Source of the DNA: Phytophthora sp. 'mugwort'
Lineage: Eukaryota > Oomycota > Peronosporomycetes > Peronosporales > Peronosporaceae
DNA: 64,000 nt
Assembly: GCA_033558025.1 (NCBI GenBank)
Contig: JAUCEF010000016.1
Location: forward strand, 1,674,001-1,738,000
Direction: 5' to 3'
The notes under the pieces are model-generated. The model did not search any database. It had not been told where the DNA came from and saw only the letters and a program-made list of their open reading frames with translations. Both the position numbers and the translations under genes were made by a program. Below, one piece after another: positions 45,020 to 53,018 of this stretch. Each line of letters starts with the position of its first letter. Positions within the stretch are counted from its first letter, which is position 1.

Positions 45020-46246
45020 ATGATGACGTTGGACGCCGTAATCAACGCGGAGATGGAAGATTTCCTCTCGTCGTGCGACCTCACTTCCTCTCCATTGCTC
45101 ATCAGACCGAACGACAAAGACGAGAGCACGAGCTCACCGTTGACATGCACCGCATCACTACAGTGGGCGGACGCGACTCCTGTGTCCAAGCCCCGACGGA
45201 GGGGTAGGAAGAAGAAGACGGTTCTCGACCCTGCCACGAAACGCGAGATGGACCGAGTCAAAGAGCGCGAGCGATGCAGCAGCTATCGCCAACGAAGACG
45301 GACCGAGCGAGAGAGATTGCAGCAAGAAGTGAGGGCTCTAACGGCGCAGGTGGTTACGCTGAACAAGGCGAACGGAGAGACAGCGACAGTGTGGAAGCTG
45401 TTCGCTCAGAGACAGCTCGAAGCGCGACTGAGTTCCGAGAATCAACAAATGCGGCTCTGTGAAGCGATTCAGGCGCGAGCTAAGTGCATTCTCAAGTTCC
45501 AAGAACTGGTCCAGCGGCAGATTGCCAACGTTGCAAAAGACGAAGACGACGAGGCGCTGTGCGACCGAAATGCGGCCGAGTATGATTCTTGCATCACCAC
45601 TCCATTTTGCAATGTGTTTCTTCAGGACTTGGACACGATTTACGCTCAGACTGACGACTGCTTGCGAGCCTTTGACGACAACAGCCCGATGAAAGTGTGG
45701 AAAGAGGATAGCGAGACGGGCAGCTTCCAGTTCATGGAGAGACAAGAAATGCTGTGCGCGTTCGATGAGGCTTGCCAGACGCTTTGGGACGCATCACAGT
45801 TACCACATCGACAGCTAGGCAGACGGGAGATTGACGGAGTGCCGGATCCGAGCAATACCTCAGTCTTCAAGTTTCGTGTCACGACTCGCCTGGCATCGGG
45901 TCGGGTCGTGTCTGCAGTGCAGCGTCTCATGTCGCGCCGCTACCAGACAAGTAATCGCATGGTACTTGCGTGGCAGTCGTATATGGACGGCGAGGGGATG
46001 TTCACTGGTCTGCGTGCTGGAGAAACTGGGTGGGACGTGCTGACTCCGGGTGTAACCACTTCTGGCGTCGAGACGGTGATAAGAAGAACCGTCATTTGGC
46101 ACACACCGATGCATATCGCCGGTACAGGCATGCCTGAGGCCATCACAAAGGAATTCTCAAGCATGACAATTGGATCAGTGACCCAAGATACCGACGAGAT
46201 CGCAAAGCGGTTTCAAGAGATCAGCCTGGACGATGGCGCGGTCTGA
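45020..46246 (+). CDS. bZIP plus START-like family protein C
   Basis: 408 residues from ATG 45020 (MMTLDAVINAEMEDFLSSCD). An upstream in-frame GTG is ignored because the family aligns from this Met. Features: AT-hook-like RRRGRKKK, basic region ERERCSSYRQRRRTERE, zipper LQQEVRALTAQV, then CNVFLQDLDTIYAQTDDCL and a START-like domain (SAVQRLMSRRYQTSNRMVLA, GLRAGETGWDVLTPG, TVIRRTVIWHTPMH). The invariant bZIP Asn position holds Glu. The C-terminal domain is complete. It converges with member D (146 bp between stop codons). Predicted nuclear regulatory protein; the ligand idea is inference. Confidence 0.85.
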   Translation: MMTLDAVINAEMEDFLSSCDLTSSPLLIRPNDKDESTSSPLTCTASLQWADATPVSKPRRRGRKKKTVLDPATKREMDRVKERERCSSYRQRRRTERERLQQEVRALTAQVVTLNKANGETATVWKLFAQRQLEARLSSENQQMRLCEAIQARAKCILKFQELVQRQIANVAKDEDDEALCDRNAAEYDSCITTPFCNVFLQDLDTIYAQTDDCLRAFDDNSPMKVWKEDSETGSFQFMERQEMLCAFDEACQTLWDASQLPHRQLGRREIDGVPDPSNTSVFKFRVTTRLASGRVVSAVQRLMSRRYQTSNRMVLAWQSYMDGEGMFTGLRAGETGWDVLTPGVTTSGVETVIRRTVIWHTPMHIAGTGMPEAITKEFSSMTIGSVTQDTDEIAKRFQEISLDDGAV

Positions 46247-46392
46247 ACGAAACCCTGCAGCGCCACAGAAACCTGATGATGAACGTGAGGATTGTGGTAG
46301 TCTGCATGACAAGTTCTAGAACTATTGTGTTTCAAGATAAATACATACATCAATTTGAACTACATTTAAAGCGGTTGCTGGTGTCAAAAAGG

Positions 46393-47619
46393 CTATTTTC
46401 CGTCTAGTTGCAGGTTTTCAAACATCTTGGCAATCTCGAGCCCATCGTCCGCTACGGATCCAAGCATCATGCCAGTGAACTGTTTTACAGCAGCCTCGTG
46501 CGTCGCTACCGTGCTCAAATGCATTGGGGTATGGCAAATGCACGTTTTGACCACGCTGCCAGTCTTGAGCGTGACGGTTGAACGCGTGAGAACATCCCAT
46601 CCGGTCTCACCCGCGCGCATGCCCGTGAAAATGCCTTCGCCCTCCATCACGGATTGCCACACCACCACTACGCGATCTTTTTCTTCGTAGCACCGCGTGA
46701 CAAAACGCACGAGAGCTGACACGATTCGACCCGTACTGAGACGGTTTGTGACCCGAAACTTGAAAGCCGCAGTGTTCGCGGGGTCTCCTACGCCCTTGAA
46801 GTCCTGTCGGTCTTGCTGCCTAAAAGGTAGCTTCCCCGCCTGCCAAAAGATTTCGCAAGTGCGCTCAAACTCCAGCGGTATCACATGTTTGTCTATGTAC
46901 ATGAAGTAACCGGTGCTGCCGTCCTCCTTCCACACTTGCCTCGGAGCGATATGTTCATCGCTCATCGCATCCAAGCCACAAGCACGCAGAGTATGATCCG
47001 TCTGCGCGTAGATGGCATTTAGATCCTGGACAAACACGTCGTAGAATGCGGCATCAGAAGGTTCTAGACGAATCTTTTTTTGTCGAATCGGCTCCTTTTC
47101 TTTTTCCTCGACAACATTTGCTGGTGGATTTTGCTGCAATGACTTGTGGAACTCCCTGATGAACATAGTTCGAACTTCTACTGCCTCACACAACCGTCGC
47201 TGCTGCTCTTCCGAGTTCAACCTCGCTTCCAGCTCGGACTGCGCTAGCATCTTCCACGCCGACGTGGACAGAGCCCGACTGGCTTCTTGCGCCTTCTGTC
47301 GTGCTTTCAGGTCCGCTGTGAGGTCCCTTACTTCTAACTGCAGTTTCTCGCGCTCACTTCGCTGTCGTTGACGGTATCTACTGCATCTATTGCGGTCCTT
47401 GAGTCGGTCCATCTCGAGTCTCGTGGCGGGGTCGATGTTCTGCTTCTTGCGCCCTCTTTTGCGTGCCTCGGGTGGAGGAGTCTCGTTAAATGAGCTTGGA
47501 GCAGATGACTTACTAGTAACGTCATTAATAACATCCCAAGTAGGTATCGCTTGAAGCGCTGACACGTCGTACGAGGCCAATAAGTCCTCAACGAAGTCGG
47601 GCGTGGTCTCCGATGTCAT
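46393..47619 (-). CDS. bZIP plus START-like family protein D
   Basis: 408 residues from ATG 47619 (MTSETTPDFVEDLLASYD). An in-frame ATG at 47658 would add 13 residues, but the family aligns from the internal Met. Features: AT-hook-like RKRGRKKQ, basic region DRNRCSRYRQRQRSERE, zipper LQLEVRDLTADL, KKIRLEPSDAAFYDVFVQDL, and a START-like domain (SALVRFVTRCYEEKDRVVVV, GMRAGETGWDVLTRST, SVVKTCICHTPMHL). It is closest to member B in the window. Bases in this frame show no stops or shifts, so it is probably expressed. Confidence 0.85.
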   Translation of the reverse strand: MTSETTPDFVEDLLASYDVSALQAIPTWDVINDVTSKSSAPSSFNETPPPEARKRGRKKQNIDPATRLEMDRLKDRNRCSRYRQRQRSEREKLQLEVRDLTADLKARQKAQEASRALSTSAWKMLAQSELEARLNSEEQQRRLCEAVEVRTMFIREFHKSLQQNPPANVVEEKEKEPIRQKKIRLEPSDAAFYDVFVQDLNAIYAQTDHTLRACGLDAMSDEHIAPRQVWKEDGSTGYFMYIDKHVIPLEFERTCEIFWQAGKLPFRQQDRQDFKGVGDPANTAAFKFRVTNRLSTGRIVSALVRFVTRCYEEKDRVVVVWQSVMEGEGIFTGMRAGETGWDVLTRSTVTLKTGSVVKTCICHTPMHLSTVATHEAAVKQFTGMMLGSVADDGLEIAKMFENLQLDGK

Positions 47620-47914
47620 CCTGTCTAAGCAATTCGGCAAGTGAGAAAAAATAGACATACAGAGTACCGCTCATCAGTGACGGCATCTGTTTGCGTAATT
47701 GGGCAATTTTGCACGGCCATTATGGAATTATACCCATTCATTCTCACGTACTTATTATCGCTCCACGTTCTCATCCGCAAGAACCAGTTTCTTGAATGCC
47801 TTTGTTGTTTCATCGCTATCCACCTGAATTTCATGCAGAAGGATGTCAGTCACTGACTCAGTGTGGCTTTGCCGAATCATAGTCGACAATCCGATTTCAT
47901 TGACGGAATGTGCA

Positions 47915-47957
47915 CACCCTGTAGCGTCAGGCAGCCTGACGCTACATGTACAGGGTG
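47915..47957. repeat. Perfect 12-bp hairpin with extended arms
   Basis: GTAGCGTCAGGC (47921-47932) and its exact complement (47934-47945) are separated by one base. CACCCT (47915-47920) pairs with AGGGTG (47952-47957) after a 6-nt bulge. It could be a foldback relic or a terminator-like transcript structure upstream of gene D. Confidence 0.8.
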
Positions 47958-48092
47958 CCTGACGGGCATCACAAGAGGAGTGGCACTACAGCATTAGTCT
48001 CGTTTCGAGAATAAGAGATGATTTTAGCCAATCCAAATCACGAGAAATGAATGGATCATTTAGTATTGAATGCTGCTTACATGTACCGTAAT

Positions 48093-48602
48093 CTACATTA
48101 TTGCACGGCGTTATTCACAGCGCCAACAATAAATTCAAAATGTGAACGCTGGAATTCAAATGACCTTTACAAAATGATATTCATCAATATATTCTGTATA
48201 ATAGGATACGGACAATTGGATATGGGGCCATAAAAAAAATATGCTCAATCCTATAAACGTATTATCTCTGTCTACAAGAGCGCCGTGAAACGCTTCCTCG
48301 CTCGATAGCGCCGAGCTATTCTACGCGTCCCTGAAGGAACGACCATAACGGCGCACCGAGCCGGATCCTTGGAGCTCGCTGTGAATCCCCTCCTCGCTGA
48401 AATTGTGACGCCTGAGCTGTGCAACCGAGCGTTCTGCCACACACATCCCACCATCAGCAGGCTCTCCGCTTCGAGGACATGGAAGTTAGTACTTAATGTA
48501 TCGAACGGATTCAGCAGGTATATAAAATATTGAACCAGGTAATATATCTGGCAGGTTTTTGTTGATTGTTGGCGCTGTGAATAACGCCGTGCAATGGTGT
48601 AG
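48093..48602. mobile_element. MITE-like element with 38-bp terminal inverted repeats
   Basis: 48101-48130 and 48565-48594 are perfect 30-bp inverted copies. With two mismatches the arms extend to 48093 and 48602. The roughly 510-bp unit has no credible coding frame. No target duplication is seen next to the outer ends. This is the architecture of a non-autonomous DNA transposon of unknown superfamily. Confidence 0.75.
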
Positions 48603-49234
48603 CTGTTAAATGTCCGTCACCCCATCGTGTTGACCAATTATCACTGTTCTCGAGCTTCAGGTTAGACTGGACGGTCCAGGTAATCCAACTGTACAAATTC
48701 TGGGCCAAGTGGCGATCAGGGACCTGCCTCTGCTGAGCCATGCCTAGCACGACGGCCTCGTAGTTACATGTATGATGCTCTGAGCTCATGCTGCACCATT
48801 TGAGATCCCATGTCGGCGAGTTTGTTTCCGCACCGTGCCACAAACACGGAAAAATACACGGGTATCACTTCGTTGTTTTCATCATAGCGCGGACGGAACG
48901 AAAAGGCAGCAACGTGAGCGTTGCAGGTCGGGCGACGCGGGCAGGCGACGCGAACCATGGAGCAGTGGAGGATTTAAGACTTAAGGTGTCGGCAGAAAAG
49001 TAAGACTAAGAGCTGTAACTTAATGAGAATGGGCTAGAGGCATGAAATTAATTTGGTAGTTACTCCTCATAAATGATGCAAAAACATTGCCATAAAAATA
49101 GATTATCGCAAGTAGGACCGATATGACTAACCTACCATATTTTCTAAATTAATATTTTTATTTTTGGAGGCCCTCATGACGAGCTGGCAAGGGTCGTGCG
49201 TTTACTCATCTCACACTCATTCACTTTTGCCATG
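48603..49234. other. Intergenic, no gene supported
   Basis: Short frames only. The right part is the 3' flank of the Myb gene, with an A/T-rich patch at 49140-49165. Confidence 0.4.
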
Positions 49235-50442
49235 TCATAGCCCACTCGAAGCTTCTGCCAGCATGCGACGCTGTTCACGCGAGTACCAATGATTCTTAAT
49301 GGCATTTTCGCACCGCCCGGACAATTTCTCCGCGATCAACCCCCACTGACCCAAGTGCGCTTCCATGGCTTCGGTCAGAATTTTCTCTTCAGCAGCCGTC
49401 CAAGGTGCCTGTTAAGAGCGAGGCAATCGTTAGAATGCAGTATTGTAGCCTTGATGCGACTCTGATACTCACCGTGTTAATCGACGGATCCAAGTGGTTC
49501 AAGAACCGCTCGCGACACTGGTTTCCGATCCGACCTGGCAAGAACGCAGCAACCTGAAGATCATACAGCGTCAGCACCTCCACCCTCAATCAACCACACC
49601 ACACATCTCACCTCCGCCCATTTGCGTCCGAGTTCCGCCACTTTCTGCAGCAGCAGTCGGTCCTCACTTGGCGTCCACGTTCCTTTGCCTTTCACCACCT
49701 TGTCGTCCAGTGTTCGGTACCATTGCTGCAGGCACTGCAAGTCCGTGCGTCCAGGCAATTGCGACGCAATGAACAGCCAGTTCCTCGCGCCATGTGTCAC
49801 TACTAAATCCCGCAGCTTGTCCTTCTCCGCCACTGTCCACCGTTGCGGAGGTGCTCTTCTGCCTTCTGATCTCTTGTCCGCCGCCTTCCTGGCAAGAACT
49901 AGACAACGGTTCTTGACGCTTTCGGCGCTCTTCCCATCGAATTCTTTGGTTATCTTCGCCCACTTGGACCCTACCGCCTGCTGCAATTGTAGCAGCTTCT
50001 CATCGTCTAGTGCGGTCCACGTACTCGATGTTGAACTCAGCGACGGGTCCAAGTGATTCACGAATCTTTCGCGACACCGTTTACGGTCATGCGAAGGAAA
50101 ATGCGACGCAATTTCACTCCAGTTACGTTTGCCTAGTTGCTGCACTAGTTTTATCAGCTTTGTATCCTCCTGTGGCATCCAGGATGAGCGTCGCGAAGGG
50201 AAAACCGCTGCGGTAGTACGAGTTGAAGACGTGCGGCGCGATAAGCTTGTACGCGGCTTAGAGACCGTTTCCGTCTGTCGTTCTAGCTGCACATTGGCAA
50301 GACGATCCCCACGCTGAATCAGAAGCTCGATGCGCTGCCGCTTGGTGCCTGCGTCGCTCACAGCGGTAGGTGCAGCAACGTCCATTTCAGGGACTGCAGC
50401 AAAGTTGCCATGTACTTGGCGGCTGCCATTGGCTAGACTCAT
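49235..50442 (-). CDS. Five-repeat Myb-like DNA-binding protein
   Basis: Three exons: 50442-49612, 49553-49473, 49408-49235 (introns 58 and 64 nt), giving 361 residues. Five SANT/Myb repeats can be read: SSWMPQEDTKLIKLVQQLG; STWTALDDEKLLQLQQAVG; QRWTVAEKDKLRDLVVTHG; GTWTPSEDRLLLQKVAELG; APWTAAEEKILTEAMEAHL. Each is followed by a W-x-x-I/V-A helix and a recognition helix such as RCRERFVNHLDPS, QCRERFLNHLDPS and NAIKNHWYSRE. Repeat 4 is split by intron 1 and the repeat 4/5 boundary by intron 2. Repeats 1 and 4 are most alike, as are the KNR/KNHW ends of 2 and 5, so the protein may be a duplicated R2R3-type pair around a middle repeat. Predicted nuclear transcription factor. ATG 50442 is preferred over an upstream GTG. 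Confidence 0.85.
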
Positions 50443-50448
50443 CACCTA

Positions 50449-50466
50449 TAACGGTTAGGACGGTTA
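50449..50466. promoter_or_regulatory. Two Myb-type recognition sites before the Myb gene
   Basis: TAACGGTTA (50449-50457) and ACGGTTA (50460-50466) fit the general Myb core YAACNG/CNGTTR. They lie 7-25 bp upstream of the Myb start codon, in the 200-bp gap shared with the uS3 gene. Function is inferred. Confidence 0.4.
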
Positions 50467-50641
50467 AGAACATGATGACATTATATAACAGACGACAGTA
50501 AATATAGCCCACTAATGTCACCCACACTATATGCTGTGGCGGACACAAAGCTCCCTGAACCATTGGCTGGCGCGCCATGAACGTTGCGTCGCTCCGCGTA
50601 CCGGGCAGCTCACTCAGGAATCTCCAAGAGAAGAAGATAAT

Positions 50642-51397
50642 ATGGCTGCCAACATCTCCAAAAAGCGCAAATTCGTGGCCGACGGTGTGTTCTACGCCGA
50701 GCTGAACGAGCTGCTGCAGCGCGAGCTGTACGGCGATGGCTACTCTGGAGTTGAGGTGCGTGTGACCCCCATGCGCACGGAGATCATCATCCGTGCCACG
50801 CGCACTCAGGAGGTGCTCGGCGAGAAGGGCCAGCGCATCCGCGCTCTGACTTCGGTCGTGCAGAAGCGTTTCAACTTTCCGGATGGAGCCGTGGAGCTGT
50901 ATGCCGAGCGCGTGGCCAACCGCGGCCTGTGCTCGCAGGCCCAGGCCGAGTCGCTCAAGTACCGTCTGCTCGGCGGCCTGGCCGTGCGTCGCGCTTGCTA
51001 CTCGGTGGTGCGCTTCGTCATGGAGGCTGGCGCCAAGGGCGTGCAGGTTATCGTGTCGGGCAAGCTGCGTGCCCAGCGTGCTAAGGCCATGAAGTTCAAC
51101 GAGGGCTACATGGTCAAGACCGGTAACGCTTCGCAGGAGTACGTGGACACGGCTGTGCGTCATGTGCTGATGCGCCAGGGTGTGCTCGGCGTCAAGGTCT
51201 CCATCATGCTGCCGCATGACCCCACGGGCAAGCAGGGCCCCAAGCGCGCTCTGGATGACGTTGTCACCATCCTGGAGCCCAAGGAGGAGGTGTACCAGCC
51301 GTACGTGGAGCCCACGGCCCCGGTGGTGCCCGCCGCTGCCGCCCCGGCTGCTGCTTCTCCGGCCCCCGTGGAGCCGGTGTACCAGCCCACCGCTTAA
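50642..51397 (+). CDS. RPS3: 40S ribosomal protein uS3 (RPS3)
   Basis: 251 residues starting [20 protein letters not shown], almost the universal eukaryotic uS3 start. A KH domain at about 21-95 ([40 protein letters not shown]) is followed by the uS3 C-terminal domain ([44 protein letters not shown]). The tail is rich in Ala and Pro. It is a component of the small ribosomal subunit near the mRNA entry site. Codons are strongly GC-ending, unlike the neighbours, as expected for a highly expressed gene. A GCTCACTC initiator-like word at about 50609 precedes ATG 50642. The gene is divergent from the Myb gene and has no intron in the coding part. Confidence 0.96.
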   Translation: MAANISKKRKFVADGVFYAELNELLQRELYGDGYSGVEVRVTPMRTEIIIRATRTQEVLGEKGQRIRALTSVVQKRFNFPDGAVELYAERVANRGLCSQAQAESLKYRLLGGLAVRRACYSVVRFVMEAGAKGVQVIVSGKLRAQRAKAMKFNEGYMVKTGNASQEYVDTAVRHVLMRQGVLGVKVSIMLPHDPTGKQGPKRALDDVVTILEPKEEVYQPYVEPTAPVVPAAAAPAAASPAPVEPVYQPTA

Positions 51398-51541
51398 GCT
51401 TGTACTCTGCTAGCTTAATTAATCCTATCTCGTAAGGAACGTCCGGTAAAAGACCTCTTCTCTTCCTGAACCATACACAAAAGCGTTTGAGTACATGTAC
51501 TTTTGTCTTGCACTGGGTGTTATGGCACACTCAGGTCCTTG

Positions 51542-51557
51542 TCTCATTGTCCGATTG
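51542..51557 (+). promoter_or_regulatory. Initiator-like element of the DTW-domain gene
   Basis: TCTCATTGTCCGATTG resembles the oomycete initiator and ends just before ATG 51559, supporting this start over the upstream TTG frame. Confidence 0.45.
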
Positions 51558-51558
51558 G

Positions 51559-52815
51559 ATGGCGGAGGACGCACCCCGTCGAGACGCTTGTGCCAGGTGC
51601 AAGCGCCCTCCGCGTGTCTGCTACTGCTCCTCGCTACCTGTTGAGCCACTTGCCACCGAGTTAACGCATGTGCTCGTGCTGCAGCATAAGCACGAGAAGA
51701 AACGACGGGCGGCGATCTCGTCGGTGCCGCTCTTGGTTCAGTCACTTGAGGATGTCACGCTCGTGACAGTCGACGACGACTGTGACTGTGGCCCGGGCGT
51801 ACATTTCCAGCTTGATGCGTTGCTATACGATGAAGGAGGCGACCACAGGTTCGACACGGCGATGGTTCTGTTCCCAGACGAACGTGCGCAGCCACTGGAC
51901 ATGGCCAGGAGTGAGATGGAGTGGAGGACGAAGCGGGTGCTGCTGATCGTCATTGACGGCACGTGGAAGGAAGCCAAGAAGATCGCACGCCGGAACAGGG
52001 AGCACTGGGAGAAGGCTGCGAGGGACTGGGAAGCACGAGGCGCTAGTCTGCAGTACATTTGTCTGGACAGCGAGGAGAGTGGTGCAGCTGAAGACGATGA
52101 AGAGGCGCCGCCAAAGCGGAGCATCTATGGCGATTTGAGACGGTAAGGACCCCATGTCGTAGGTGCGTTGATAACGGTTATGATTAGACTAAACTGAGGT
52201 GTTCGTGACAGCGAGCCGATAGAGGGCTGCGTGTCGACGCTGGAGGCGGTGGCGTCGGCATTGATGATGCTGGAACCTAAAGAGACTGGACGGCAAGTGC
52301 ACACCTCACTGTTACATGCGTTTAAAGGGATGGTGGCCATTCAGGAACAGTTCCAGCAACGTGGACGTATAGCCAAGCTGGAGCAGTACGGCGGGATCTC
52401 CAAGATCGAAGCTGTTGAAGCCAAGAGACTAGAGTTGCAACGTCAGCAGCAGAAGAAGAACGCTGATGCTGTTACTGACAAGGACGCGTCGACGCTCGTA
52501 CAGCGCGAGTACGTCTTCTACACGAGCCGCACGGATTTCCGCCACCGCCAGCAGCTCACCCAGCAGGCAAGGGAACACTGTCTATTGCCACCCATTTTGG
52601 CGTCGTCTAGCACTAATCCCGTCCTTAATTCTGTTGAACAGGGCGAGACAGTCACATGCACGTACGATGAAGCCAGAGAGCGTTGTGTCGAGCTCAACCG
52701 CGAGCGGAAGCGAGGCCAACGAGTCGCCATGCTCCCACGCGACGCCTTTAAGAGAACCATCTCCGACAATGCCACGACGTGTAAGCAACGATCCACTGTT
52801 CCAGATGAAAGCTAA
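51559..52815 (+). CDS. DTW-domain tRNA-uridine aminocarboxypropyltransferase (DTWD2-like)
   Basis: Exons 51559-52142 and 52212-52815 (intron 69 nt, gtaagg...gacag) encode 395 residues. A zinc-binding start CARCKRPPRVCYC, then HVLVLQHKHEKKR, VLLIVIDGTWKEAKK (the D-x-T-W motif) and, across the splice, DLRREPIEGCVSTLEAVASA are the TapT/DTW hallmarks. Enzymes of this family transfer the aminocarboxypropyl group of S-adenosylmethionine to uridine in the tRNA D-loop (acp3U). An extension of about 150 residues after the domain contains Gln-rich coiled sequence and FYTSRTDFRHRQQL. Whether it corresponds to DTWD1 or DTWD2 was not resolved; the bacterial TapT-like motif order favours DTWD2. Confidence 0.85.
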
Positions 52816-52999
52816 TGATGCCGCCAGCACCTTATATGGAGCCCAACTTCATTGAGAATATTTCGGTCCATGCCATGTATACGGTCTCCCACCTTCCATA
52901 CAGGTTTTTAGCGATAGTCCGGACGTCAGACCCTGGATAAAGCTTGGTGCTCTTCACGCCAGAGAGTCGGAAAGTCTGGTGAGAATCCAAAGTACCTCT

Positions 53000-53012
53000 G
53001 CTCATTCTCGAA
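53000..53012 (+). promoter_or_regulatory. Initiator-like element of TKL kinase 3
   Basis: GCTCATTCTCGAA matches the first half of GCTCATTYYNCAWTTT exactly and lies 7-19 bp before ATG 53019. Confidence 0.5.
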
Positions 53013-53018
53013 CGACCC

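Noticed and set aside
50387..51217. 276-residue antisense frame over the uS3 gene
   Set aside because: Shadow of a strongly codon-biased ribosomal protein gene; no recognisable protein.
51264..51530. Pro-rich antisense frame at the end of uS3
   Set aside because: Complement of the Ala/Pro-rich C-terminal tail; no independent support.
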